Shown here piece after piece: positions 17,277 to 25,666 of a stretch of 64,000 bases of DNA; within the stretch, counting starts at the first letter, position 1, and every line of letters starts with the position of its first letter. Made by a program: the position numbers and the translations under genes. Origin of the DNA: Bacteroidetes bacterium 43-16 (lineage in GTDB: Bacteria; Bacteroidota; Bacteroidia; Chitinophagales; Chitinophagaceae); assembly GCA_001897525.1 (NCBI GenBank), contig MKTB01000017.1:326750-390749 (forward strand), in the 5' to 3' direction. The notes below the pieces were generated by a model. It was not told where the DNA came from and ran no database searches. It was given only the letters and a program-made list of their open reading frames with translations.

Positions 17277-18260
17277 ATGGGTTTTTTCGACAAGCTATTT
17301 AAGCGCAATAAAGAACAAGAAGAGCAAAAAGAAGTGCTTGATGAGGGACTTAAACAAACCAAGCAAAACTTCTTTACCAAAATATCAAAAGCCATAGCCG
17401 GTAAAAGTGAAGTGGATGAGGAGGTTTTAGATAGCCTGGAGGAAGCCCTGATCACAGCAGATGTAGGCCTGGATACTACCGTTACGATCATCAAAAATAT
17501 TGAGGCCCGTGTAGGCAAAGATAAATATGTAAGTACCGCTGAGCTGAACAATATCCTGCAGGAAGAGATCGCGAATGTATTAACCGATTCGGGTTCTTCT
17601 GAATACAAAACGTATAATACTCCTTTAGATAAAAAGCCTTATGTCATATTGGTAGTTGGTGTGAACGGAGTGGGTAAGACCACAACGATCGGTAAACTGG
17701 CTTATAATTTCAAGAAAAGCGGCAAATCTGTATTGCTGGGCGCAGCAGATACCTTCAGGGCTGCGGCCGTAGACCAGTTGACGATCTGGAGTGAAAGGGT
17801 GGGCGTACCTATTGTAAAAAAAGAAATGGGCAGTGATCCCAGCTCTGTAGCTTATGATACCATCGTAAGCGGAGTAGCCAAAGATGTAGATGTCATTATT
17901 ATTGACACAGCAGGCAGGCTGCACAATAAAGCGCACCTGATGGAGGAGTTGAGTAAAATTAAAAGATCTATTTCTAAAAACCTGGAAAATGCACCCCACG
18001 AAGTAATGCTGGTATTGGATGGCAGCACCGGGCAGAATGCCCTGGAGCAGGCCAAGCACTTTACGGCTGCTACAGAAGTCACCTCACTTACCATTACCAA
18101 GCTGGACGGTACCGCAAAAGGTGGTGTTGTATTGGCCATTGCCAACCAATTCAAGATCCCGGTTAAGTACATAGGCGTAGGAGAAAGAATGGAGGATCTG
18201 CAGGTTTTCAATAAATATGAATTTGTAGATACCCTCTTTTCTCTCGAAGATCAGGCCTAA
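17277..18260 (+). CDS. ftsY: signal recognition particle receptor FtsY
   Basis: A 327-residue GTPase that docks SRP-bound ribosomes at the membrane. A short acidic/basic N-terminal part replaces the long A domain of E. coli. The NG domain starts near residue 35 (helical bundle to ~110). GTPase motifs: GVNGVGKTTTIGKLA (G1, ~128-142), DTFRAAA (G2), DTAGRLHN (G3), TKLDGTAKGG (G4) and the closing GVGERMEDLQ. All key residues are intact. It lies upstream of a TonB-dependent receptor gene but 109 bases apart, with a separate -7-like element, so they are probably separate units. Confidence 0.97.
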   Translation: MGFFDKLFKRNKEQEEQKEVLDEGLKQTKQNFFTKISKAIAGKSEVDEEVLDSLEEALITADVGLDTTVTIIKNIEARVGKDKYVSTAELNNILQEEIANVLTDSGSSEYKTYNTPLDKKPYVILVVGVNGVGKTTTIGKLAYNFKKSGKSVLLGAADTFRAAAVDQLTIWSERVGVPIVKKEMGSDPSSVAYDTIVSGVAKDVDVIIIDTAGRLHNKAHLMEELSKIKRSISKNLENAPHEVMLVLDGSTGQNALEQAKHFTAATEVTSLTITKLDGTAKGGVVLAIANQFKIPVKYIGVGERMEDLQVFNKYEFVDTLFSLEDQA

Positions 18261-18318
18261 AGCCGAATTAGGTAACAATAATTTATTATTCTCTCCATTT
18301 TTTGTTTTAAAAGAATTG

Positions 18319-18326
18319 TAATTTCG
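18319..18326 (+). promoter_or_regulatory. candidate -7 element of the TonB receptor gene
   Basis: TAATTTCGC, 43 bases before the ATG; same TTC variant as before def and secA. Confidence 0.35.
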
Positions 18327-18369
18327 CAGTCTGAACAAAAAATCAATAGTTCAATTTACATATTTCTTT

Positions 18370-21147
18370 ATGAAGCATATTTTACTGCTATCGGTAATTT
18401 CTTCTTTTTCTGTAATTGCACAGGCTCAAACTGCATTAGTAAGAGGCGTGATACAAAACAAAGAAAATAATGCTCCGCTTTCAGAAACGGACGTTACGCT
18501 CCCCGAATTAAAATTAATGAAAGTTACAGATGCCGATGGTCGCTTTGCCTTTAGCCAGGTGCCTTTCGGTTCTTACAAATTAGTGGTGACTACCTCTGCC
18601 GCTAAGAGAGACACTGTAATGATCAATGTGAACGAGGAAGTTGTGGACCTGGGTGTCTACACTTTTTCGGTAGACCTTGCTGCGGTAAGTTTCACTACCG
18701 GCCAGACTCCTACCATCGCATTGGAAGATAATTTCTCTGAAAGCGATGAAGATGGCGTAAGCGGTCAGAATGTATCGGGCGTGTTGACGGCATCAAGAGA
18801 TCCTTATATGCAGGCAGCCTCTTTCACTTTCGGGCCTATGCGTTACCAGATCCGTGGCTACAAAAGAGATCAGCTGGAAGTATATATGAATGGTTTACCG
18901 ATGAATGATGCCGAATCCGGTGCTGCATTCTTCGGACAGTGGGGCGGTCTTAATGATGCCTTCAGGAACCAAACGGTTACTTTTGGCCTTAACCCTTCTG
19001 AAGTAGGTTTCGGTGGCCTTACCGGTACTTCCCAGATCGACGCAACGGCTGCTGATCAACGCAAACAAACAGTCATCTCCTATGCAGCCTCTAACCGTAC
19101 CTACAGGAACAGGTTAATGCTGACCCATAATTCAGGCATGAATAAAAACGGCTGGGCTTATTCCTTTGCCGGTTCTAAGCGCTGGGCACAGGAAGGTTAT
19201 ATCCCGGGTACTTTTTATGACGGGCATTCCTTCTACGCTGCAGTAAGTAAAAAATTAAATGAAAGCAACTCTATTCACTTAACCGTTTTCGGTGCACCTA
19301 CCAGCCGCGGTAAAGCCATGCCATCTACACAGGAAGCAATGGATATCGTGGGTAGCAATTTCTACAATCCTAACTGGGGCTATGTTAACGGGGAAAAGAA
19401 AAATGCAAGGATCAACAATTCATTCCAGCCTGCAGCGATCTTAACTTTCAAGCATAATCCTGATGTAAATACACGCTGGAACACTTCTTTTGGTTTCCAG
19501 ACCGGTTACAATGGTAATACTTCTTTAGACTGGTACAATGCAATGGATCCGCGCCCGGACTATTACAGGAACCTGCCCAGCTTCTTCCTGTTCAACCCCC
19601 AGGGTGCAGACCAGGATGCTGCTGATGCTCAAAGACAATATTTGCAGGACAATCCTGAATTAATGCAGGTGAACTGGCAACGTCTTTATGATGCCAACAG
19701 GATGAACCAAAGAACGGTAAACGGTGTTACCGGGGCACGTTCTGTGTACATCATCGGTGAAGACAGAGACGATATCAACAAATATATGCTGAGCTCTACG
19801 CTTCAGAAAGTATTGAACCCGCACACTAAAATAACAGCAGGCGTAGCCGGTGTGTATCAGCAAATGGAAAGCTACAGGAAAGTGTATGATCTTTTAGGTG
19901 GTGACTATTATGTAAACCTGAACCAGTTTGCAGAGCGTACTTATATCGGTAACACAGACCTGAACCAAAATGATTTAAATAACCCGAACGGTATCGTAAG
20001 GAAAGGGGATAAATACGGTTATTACTACAAATCTAATTTCTACAAAGCGTATGCCTGGGCACAGGGAGAGTTCACTTATAACAAAATGGACTTCTTTTTA
20101 ACCGGTAGATTAGGTACAGAAGGTTTCCAGAGAAACGGTATGTATAAGATCGGTATTTTCCCGAACGATTCTGAAGGAAAATCAGAAAACTTCAACTTCC
20201 TGACTTATGCCGTAAAAGGTGGTGCTACTTACAAGATCGATGGCCGTAACTACCTTTACGCCAGCGCAAGCTATATGACCGCTGCACCTACTTTTGACAA
20301 TACATTTGTATCTCCGAGAACAAGAAACAAGACCATTGATAATGTTCAGCTGGAGCAATACGCTACTGTAGAGGGAGGTTATTTATTGCGTTCTCCGAAG
20401 ATCAGCGGCAGGTTGAGCGGTTTCGTAACAGAATCCAAGAACTTAACCGATGTGAAACGTTTTTATCATGAAGATTACAGAACCTTTGTAAACTACGTGA
20501 TGCAAAATGTAAACATCCGCAACCTGGGTGCAGAGATGGCGGTTAAAGCAAAGCTGACCAATACCTTGACTGCAAACGCCGTTGCTACCTGGACACAGGT
20601 GTTTTATACCAGCAGACCAGATGTAAGTGTTTACCTGGATAATGATACCACTACACGTGTAGCTAAAAATACGGTTTACCTGAAAGACTATTATGTAGCT
20701 TCCGGTCCGCAATCTGCTTACACCGTTGGCTTGAGCTATAACTCTCCTAAGTACTGGTTTGCTACCGTTAACTTCAACTATTTCGACAGGAACTATATGG
20801 AAGTTAACCCGGCCAGCAAAACATCTGATGCGGTTGAATTTATAGAAAAAGGTTCTGAGCAATGGAAATCCATCCTGGGCCAGACTAAATTGCCTTCTTT
20901 CTATACGGTAGATATCTTTGCCGGAACATCGATCAGGGTAAAAAATCATATCAAGAGTGCCGGAGGTAATGTTTACTTAAGATTAAATGCTGGTGTGAAC
21001 AATGTTTTGAACAACAGGAACATCATCACCGGTGGATTTGAGCAATTACGTTTCGATACACAAATGAAAAACCCGGAGCGTTTCCCGCCTAAATATTTCT
21101 ATGGTTATGGTGCGAACTACTTTGTCAACTTAGCCTTAGTATTCTAA
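18370..21147 (+). CDS. TonB-dependent outer-membrane receptor with carboxypeptidase-like N-terminal domain
   Basis: A 925-residue outer-membrane protein. Signal peptide ~1-20 (ends IAQAQ). Residues ~22-110 are a CarboxypepD-regulatory-like domain (VRGVIQNKENNAPLSETDV, VTDADGRFAFSQVPFGSYKL). The plug region follows with FGPMRYQIRGYKRDQLEVYMNG and NGLPMND, and the rest is the 22-strand barrel, ending in aromatic VNLALVF as barrels usually do. It has the general form of iron-siderophore-type or peptide receptors, but no SusD partner is adjacent and no ligand can be read from the sequence. It stands alone between ftsY and a strong terminator. Confidence 0.9.
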   Translation: MKHILLLSVISSFSVIAQAQTALVRGVIQNKENNAPLSETDVTLPELKLMKVTDADGRFAFSQVPFGSYKLVVTTSAAKRDTVMINVNEEVVDLGVYTFSVDLAAVSFTTGQTPTIALEDNFSESDEDGVSGQNVSGVLTASRDPYMQAASFTFGPMRYQIRGYKRDQLEVYMNGLPMNDAESGAAFFGQWGGLNDAFRNQTVTFGLNPSEVGFGGLTGTSQIDATAADQRKQTVISYAASNRTYRNRLMLTHNSGMNKNGWAYSFAGSKRWAQEGYIPGTFYDGHSFYAAVSKKLNESNSIHLTVFGAPTSRGKAMPSTQEAMDIVGSNFYNPNWGYVNGEKKNARINNSFQPAAILTFKHNPDVNTRWNTSFGFQTGYNGNTSLDWYNAMDPRPDYYRNLPSFFLFNPQGADQDAADAQRQYLQDNPELMQVNWQRLYDANRMNQRTVNGVTGARSVYIIGEDRDDINKYMLSSTLQKVLNPHTKITAGVAGVYQQMESYRKVYDLLGGDYYVNLNQFAERTYIGNTDLNQNDLNNPNGIVRKGDKYGYYYKSNFYKAYAWAQGEFTYNKMDFFLTGRLGTEGFQRNGMYKIGIFPNDSEGKSENFNFLTYAVKGGATYKIDGRNYLYASASYMTAAPTFDNTFVSPRTRNKTIDNVQLEQYATVEGGYLLRSPKISGRLSGFVTESKNLTDVKRFYHEDYRTFVNYVMQNVNIRNLGAEMAVKAKLTNTLTANAVATWTQVFYTSRPDVSVYLDNDTTTRVAKNTVYLKDYYVASGPQSAYTVGLSYNSPKYWFATVNFNYFDRNYMEVNPASKTSDAVEFIEKGSEQWKSILGQTKLPSFYTVDIFAGTSIRVKNHIKSAGGNVYLRLNAGVNNVLNNRNIITGGFEQLRFDTQMKNPERFPPKYFYGYGANYFVNLALVF

Positions 21148-21163
21148 TCAAACTCTTTAAAAT

Positions 21164-21198
21164 AATAAAGCCTTATAGTTCATCTATAAGGCTTTATT
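21164..21198 (+). terminator. terminator of the TonB receptor gene
   Basis: Perfect 15-bp stem AATAAAGCCTTATAG with a TTCAT loop, then TGTTTT; 16 bases after the stop codon. Confidence 0.8.
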
Positions 21199-21307
21199 GT
21201 TTTGGTCAAGATATGTCATCCTTCAACATCCTCCTGGAAAAAAATGGGTGTCGAGCTGAGCTTCGCCGAAGCAGGTAACCATCTTCGTTTCCCGCAGAAG
21301 CATGAAA

Positions 21308-21340
21308 AAACCTATAAGGTTTTAGAAACCTTATAGGTTT
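21308..21340. repeat. intergenic palindrome, copy 1
   Basis: AAACCTATAAGGTTTT, a 2-base centre, then AAACCTTATAGGTTT. The same palindrome occurs at 50760-50792. It lies 16 bases beyond the mqnD stop and may also end mqnD transcripts. Confidence 0.75.
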
Positions 21341-21356
21341 AAGTTCAAGTCACAGA

Positions 21357-22208
21357 CTACACCTTATATTTTTCCGGCATTGCAGCGATCATACCTGAGG
21401 CATATGCCTGTTCAAACAAAGTATTAATAGCTTTATCCCCCAGGCCTTGCAGGCTGGAACTGTACTCGTTCACGTATAAATTGATGTGCTTTCTCATCAC
21501 TTCTTCGCTCATCTCCTGGGCATTGCGGGTGATAAAATCAGAAAGAGTGGGGTACTGGTCCCAACTGTTTTCAATACTAGCTTTGATCTGCCCCTGAACC
21601 TTTAACTTCAGGTCCGGGTCCATGCTTTTCCGGATCACGATGCCCCCCAAAGGAATGGCTGCATTAAAATGCTGCTCCCACCATTCACCGCAATCGATTA
21701 TTTTTTCCAATCCTTTATCAGCATAAGTAAAGCGGTTCTCATGTATGATCAACCCCGCATCATAATTGCCCGACAGCACTTCCTGTTCTATATCACTAAA
21801 CAGTACTTCGGTCTTATTTTTTGCTTCGGGATAGGCCAGCGATAAAAGGAGGTTAGCCGTAGTGAATTTACCGGGGATGGCGATCTTTGCACGGGCCAGG
21901 AAAGCAGCCGGATCCGCTTTAATGGCCGCATATTTTTCCCGGGTCGTGATGAGCAATGGCCCTACGCCAAAACCCAGGGCACTGCCGCAATCCAGGAGCT
22001 CATATTGATCTGCAAGGTGCAGGAATGCACTATAGCTCAGTTTCGTCACGTCAAATTTACCTTCAAAGGCCCACTGGTTCAGTTGCTCCACATCAGCCAG
22101 CACATAATCATAACGGATGCCATGCTTGTCCGGGCTTTCATGCACCATCTGGTCAAATATAAAAGTATCATTGGGACAAGGACTAAAACCAAGCGTTAAA
22201 TGTTCCAT
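21357..22208 (-). CDS. mqnD: 1,4-dihydroxy-6-naphthoate synthase (futalosine pathway)
   Basis: A 283-residue enzyme acting late in the futalosine route to menaquinone, converting cyclic dehypoxanthine futalosine to 1,4-dihydroxy-6-naphthoate. The N-terminal signature LGFSPCPNDTFIF is diagnostic; the DVTKLSYSAFLHL segment, GFGVGPLLIT, IPGKFTTANLL and DAGLIIHENRFTY motifs match the MqnD bilobed substrate-binding fold. The other mqn genes (A, B, C, E) are not adjacent, which is normal. It is divergent from cmk with overlapping promoter regions. Confidence 0.95.
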   Translation of the reverse strand: MEHLTLGFSPCPNDTFIFDQMVHESPDKHGIRYDYVLADVEQLNQWAFEGKFDVTKLSYSAFLHLADQYELLDCGSALGFGVGPLLITTREKYAAIKADPAAFLARAKIAIPGKFTTANLLLSLAYPEAKNKTEVLFSDIEQEVLSGNYDAGLIIHENRFTYADKGLEKIIDCGEWWEQHFNAAIPLGGIVIRKSMDPDLKLKVQGQIKASIENSWDQYPTLSDFITRNAQEMSEEVMRKHINLYVNEYSSSLQGLGDKAINTLFEQAYASGMIAAMPEKYKV

Positions 22209-22225
22209 ATTCTATCTTAAAAAAG

Positions 22226-22233
22226 CAAAGTTA
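22226..22233 (-). promoter_or_regulatory. candidate -7 element of mqnD
   Basis: TAACTTTGC on the minus strand, 17 bases before the mqnD ATG. It lies where the -33 element of the divergent cmk promoter would be expected. Confidence 0.45.
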
Positions 22234-22249
22234 ATCATTAATATCTTGC

Positions 22250-22257
22250 TACCTTTG
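22250..22257 (+). promoter_or_regulatory. candidate -7 element of cmk
   Basis: TACCTTTG, 17 bases before the cmk ATG. Only 16 bases separate it from the mqnD -7 element, so the two polymerases would compete for the same DNA. Confidence 0.45.
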
Positions 22258-22274
22258 TTGGAGAAATTGTAAAA

Positions 22275-22976
22275 ATGAGTAAAAAGATAATCATAGCGAT
22301 CGATGGATATTCTTCATGTGGTAAAAGCACCCTGGCAAAGGCTTTGGCCCGGAAACTCAATTACAATTTTATCGATACCGGCGCTATGTACCGTGCCATT
22401 ACGCTATACTTTATCCGCAACAATGTAAGACTGGATGAGCCGGAAAGTGTAACGGAAGCATTGAAAAATGTGAACCTGCATTTTGAGTTCAATGAAGAGA
22501 AAGGCAAATCGGATATGTTCCTGAATGATGAAAATGTAGAGCAATATATCCGGGAAATGACCATAGCCCAGAAAGTGAGCGAAGTAGCTGCTATAAAAGC
22601 GGTGCGCGTATCTGCCGTAAAACAGCAGCAGCTTATGGGCAAAAAGAAAGGCGTTGTCATGGATGGAAGGGATATAGGTACTGTGGTTTTCCCCAATGCC
22701 GAACTGAAGATCTTTATGACGGCTGATATTGAGATACGTGTGAAGCGCAGGTTCCTCGAAATGCAGGAGCAAAACCAGAACGTAAATATCGAAGATGTGA
22801 TCAGCAACCTGCAGATGAGAGATTACATTGACAGCAACCGCGAAGAAAGCCCTTTAAGACAGGCAGAAGATGCGCGTGTGCTGAACAATAGTGACATGAG
22901 CCAGGAGCAACAGTTGAACCTGGCCCTCAAATGGGTAGAAGAGGTATTAAGTACTAAAAAAGAAATGGCACGATAA
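22275..22976 (+). CDS. cmk: cytidylate kinase
   Basis: A 233-residue kinase that phosphorylates CMP and dCMP. P-loop IDGYSSCGKSTLAK (~9-22), the DTGAMYRAITLY nucleotide-binding segment, the GRDIGTVVFPNA motif with the CMP-contacting Arg-Asp, and RRFLEMQ/RDYIDSNREESPL of the lid region are all present. The usual P-loop Ser-Gly is here Ser-Cys-Gly (SSCGKS), seen in Bacteroidota members. No rpsA follows, unlike in proteobacteria. Confidence 0.96.
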   Translation: MSKKIIIAIDGYSSCGKSTLAKALARKLNYNFIDTGAMYRAITLYFIRNNVRLDEPESVTEALKNVNLHFEFNEEKGKSDMFLNDENVEQYIREMTIAQKVSEVAAIKAVRVSAVKQQQLMGKKKGVVMDGRDIGTVVFPNAELKIFMTADIEIRVKRRFLEMQEQNQNVNIEDVISNLQMRDYIDSNREESPLRQAEDARVLNNSDMSQEQQLNLALKWVEEVLSTKKEMAR

Positions 22977-23017
22977 ATCAACATTTGATTTATCGAAAAC
23001 GCGCTGCCCCAAAAGGT

Positions 23018-23117
23018 CGTCATTTCGAGCGCAACGTAGTGCAGCCGAGAAATCTTACCAATATAAATACTTGATGTTTAGATTGCTCCATTTTGCTACG
23101 CTACAGTCAAAATGACG
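23018..23117. repeat. imperfect inverted-repeat intergenic element (GTCATTTCGAG type)
   Basis: Left end CGTCATTTCGAGCG and right end TCAAAATGACG form an inverted repeat with one mismatch over the last 11 bp; inside are GAGAAATCT and AGATTGCTCC halves. This is the kind of multi-copy intergenic element common in Bacteroidota genomes. It separates cmk from the convergent T9SS gene. Confidence 0.6.
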
Positions 23118-23160
23118 AAATAACACTTTTTAAATGAACCATTAATATAACTGCAATCAA

Positions 23161-25278
23161 CTACCTGATCAAGGTAACATCTCCTTTGAATTGTTTCTCT
23201 GTACCATCAATAAAGCGTATCCGGATGATGTATTGATACACGCCATTATCCTGTACCTTGCCATTAAAGCTACCATCCCAGCCCTGGCTGCTATGAGCAG
23301 AGGCATGGATCACCTGCCCATAGCGGTTATACACTTTGAAATCAATAATAGAATAAGCCCTGTCCAGGTTAATGAAAGGCCGGAATACATCATTTTTGCC
23401 ATCCCCGTTAGGCGTAAAGGCATTCGGAATGACCATATTTTTATTGTATTCCCTTGGCTCCACCAGGAGTACAGCAGTATCCATACATCCTGCTGGTGTA
23501 GTAGCAATAACCATCAAGGTTTCCGGGCCGTTAAGGCTTAGCCTCTGGTAATTTAGGCGCTTATCCTGGTCAAATATATGCTCCGGCAACCATTGGGTCA
23601 CATAGAAACCCTGGTTTTCGCGGTTATCTGCACGCAACAAGAACGATTCTCCTTCATAAGGATCATGTGGGTCTTCAATACTCAGGAACATATCTATATG
23701 CTCAATATAGATGGCCGTATGCACAATAGCGCTATCGCAACCGGTACTGTTTTTCAGGGTATCTATTACCGTGGTATTTTGCGTATAAAGATTACCATTA
23801 AACCATAGCTCCCCACAAGCAGTAGTATCCGTATACATTACCGAAGGCGGCCGGTTGAAGACTTCAATGGTAGCAATATGATAGATACTGTCACAACCGG
23901 ATTGATTATAAAGCGTATCCCGGATCACTGTATCCCGGTAAAAAGTCATGCCCCGGTATTGCACCTCAAAGCAGGCCCTGATCATTTCAGTCTGCGTAAG
24001 CGGGTTGACCGGCAATACATTCAGGTTAAAAACAACCTGGCTGTCACAAGACCCCGGAACCGGGTAAAAGGTGGTAATGCCCGTCTGCGAAGTTGTATAA
24101 GTAATCCCGTTATGCGTAAAGCTTTCGCCCTCACAAATGGTTTTGTTCAGGACCAGAGTGGGGAGTGGCTGCACTGTAAGGTTCAGGGTTACGATACTGT
24201 CACAACCTTTAATGGTCTGGAAATTGCCGACGATACCATGCTGCGTAGCCGTATAGACATTACCGTTAAAGGTATAAGATTGCCCCTGGCAGATAGATTC
24301 ATTCAAGGTATGCTGGTAAACGGGGTTTACGGTCAGGTTTAAAGTAACTACAGAATCACAGCCGTTTGCATTGGTAAAGGTATCTTTTAAGCCAGTCTGG
24401 CTGGTGGTATAAGTCTGGTTGTTAAACACCAGGGATTGCCCGGAGCAGATGGCGGTATCTACGGTTTGTGTAATCAGTGGCAATATGGTTAAGTTGTAAT
24501 GCACAATACTATCGCATCCTGCAGCAGTCTGCAACGTGTCAAAAAATGTTTGGGAACTTGTATAGGTATTCAATTTAGAATCTATAAAAGAACTGCCGAA
24601 ACAGATCGATGTATCCTTATTGATGGTTTGAGGCGGACAAAGTATTTCAATCGTTACATTATCTATGCCAATCCCATTGGAAGCTCCGCTGGAAGTGCCC
24701 CTGCCACCGCCCCAGCGGAAATAGAAGGTCTGGCCGGGAAGAACACTAAGGTTGTTGAGCACTAAAGATTTCAAAGTAGAAAGCTGAGTACAGGTAGACA
24801 TACCGCTGGGAGCCTGGCTATGACTTAAGCTGCTCACATTAGCACCGGGAATATTTGTGCTCACGGTAAAGCCATTGGTACGACCGGAAGATAATCTTCT
24901 CCAGGTTTCAAAATTATAGGATACCCGTAAACTCGTAATGACATTACTGGTATTATTGACAAAAGTAACCTGCGCCAGGAAAGTATCACTGGTAGCCGAA
25001 GGCAGATAGCCCAAAGCTCTTTCACTGGAACTGCTGTAATAAGACCATAAGCCGCCGGCATTGTCCGATCCGCAGCCTTCGCCTCTCTGGGCAATACTTG
25101 CCTGCGTGAGTATAGTCCAGTATTGTGGCAGACCGGCAAATGTGCCGTTAAAGCTATTGAAGTTTTGCGTATAAGTGGGCGTGGTATTGGTAAAAGGGAA
25201 CTGAGCTTGTGCTTTAAGCCCGGAACATAAAATTAAAAAGAACAGGAAAACCGAATGGCCGAAACTGAGGTTCATCAA
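23161..25278 (-). CDS. adhesin-like protein with T9SS type B (CHU_C) C-terminal domain
   Basis: A 705-residue secreted protein. Signal peptide ~1-25 (SGLKAQAQ). Residues ~26-215 form a jelly-roll-like domain (RWGGGRGTSSGASNGIGIDN). From ~215 to ~530 there are six to seven repeats of ~45-50 residues, each with ICxGxS, a T.SQTG.-type strand and GCDSIVTLNLTV. The last ~90 residues begin NMVIPNAFTPNGDGKNDVF and contain VYNRYGQVIHAS and GWDGSFNG, the gliding-motility-associated type B signal for T9SS export and surface attachment. The repeat GCDSVVTLNLT also appears in the product of the gene at 30773. Function is probably adhesion; a ligand cannot be inferred. Confidence 0.9.
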   Translation of the reverse strand: MMNLSFGHSVFLFFLILCSGLKAQAQFPFTNTTPTYTQNFNSFNGTFAGLPQYWTILTQASIAQRGEGCGSDNAGGLWSYYSSSSERALGYLPSATSDTFLAQVTFVNNTSNVITSLRVSYNFETWRRLSSGRTNGFTVSTNIPGANVSSLSHSQAPSGMSTCTQLSTLKSLVLNNLSVLPGQTFYFRWGGGRGTSSGASNGIGIDNVTIEILCPPQTINKDTSICFGSSFIDSKLNTYTSSQTFFDTLQTAAGCDSIVHYNLTILPLITQTVDTAICSGQSLVFNNQTYTTSQTGLKDTFTNANGCDSVVTLNLTVNPVYQHTLNESICQGQSYTFNGNVYTATQHGIVGNFQTIKGCDSIVTLNLTVQPLPTLVLNKTICEGESFTHNGITYTTSQTGITTFYPVPGSCDSQVVFNLNVLPVNPLTQTEMIRACFEVQYRGMTFYRDTVIRDTLYNQSGCDSIYHIATIEVFNRPPSVMYTDTTACGELWFNGNLYTQNTTVIDTLKNSTGCDSAIVHTAIYIEHIDMFLSIEDPHDPYEGESFLLRADNRENQGFYVTQWLPEHIFDQDKRLNYQRLSLNGPETLMVIATTPAGCMDTAVLLVEPREYNKNMVIPNAFTPNGDGKNDVFRPFINLDRAYSIIDFKVYNRYGQVIHASAHSSQGWDGSFNGKVQDNGVYQYIIRIRFIDGTEKQFKGDVTLIR

Positions 25279-25507
25279 TTAAAATTAAATGGTGATTAAA
25301 TGGGGTTTATGTATTCAAAAGGACCCCCAAATTTCCTCCAAATAAAGGCAGCTATTAAGATTTCAGCATTAATAAATTACTATTTTCAACCTTCGTAATT
25401 CTTTCATAAACAAACGCCAGGATGCTTTATTGACAAGCCTTTACAGGTCTTATCTTGTAATATTTGCCCGGTATTAAATGCTCCTCCTATTAATTTTATA
25501 AAAACAG

Positions 25508-25577
25508 TTGCTCCGCGGACCGTCATCCGACCGCAATAAGTTTCGGGGAACGAGCAATTTCTGGAGCGGAGCAATCT
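25508..25577. repeat. imperfect inverted-repeat intergenic element
   Basis: TTGCTCCGC at 25508-25516 is answered by GCGGAGCAA at 25566-25574. On the minus strand it reads AGATTGCTCCGCTCC and further on GGTCGGATGACGG, close to the AGATTGCT...AATGACG half of the element at 23018-23117, so both probably belong to one family. Confidence 0.5.
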
Positions 25578-25615
25578 ACCAACCCGTATACCCTGATCAA
25601 ATGACCGCAATAAAA

Positions 25616-25645
25616 AATGAGCTGACCCAAAAGGGCCAGCTCATT
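25616..25645 (-). terminator. terminator of citrate synthase gene
   Basis: 13-bp stem AATGAGCTGACCC / GGGCCAGCTCATT (one G-T pair), AAAA loop, followed on the minus strand by a T-run; 22 bases after the stop. Confidence 0.8.
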
Positions 25646-25666
25646 GATACACAATATAATCAGATA

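Larger units (their letters stand above)
25279..25666. other. 388-bp region between two leftward genes
   Basis: It contains an inverted-repeat element (25508-25577) and the citrate synthase terminator (25616-25645). The remainder, upstream of the T9SS type B gene, is AT-rich; I see no clear promoter element. Confidence 0.55.
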
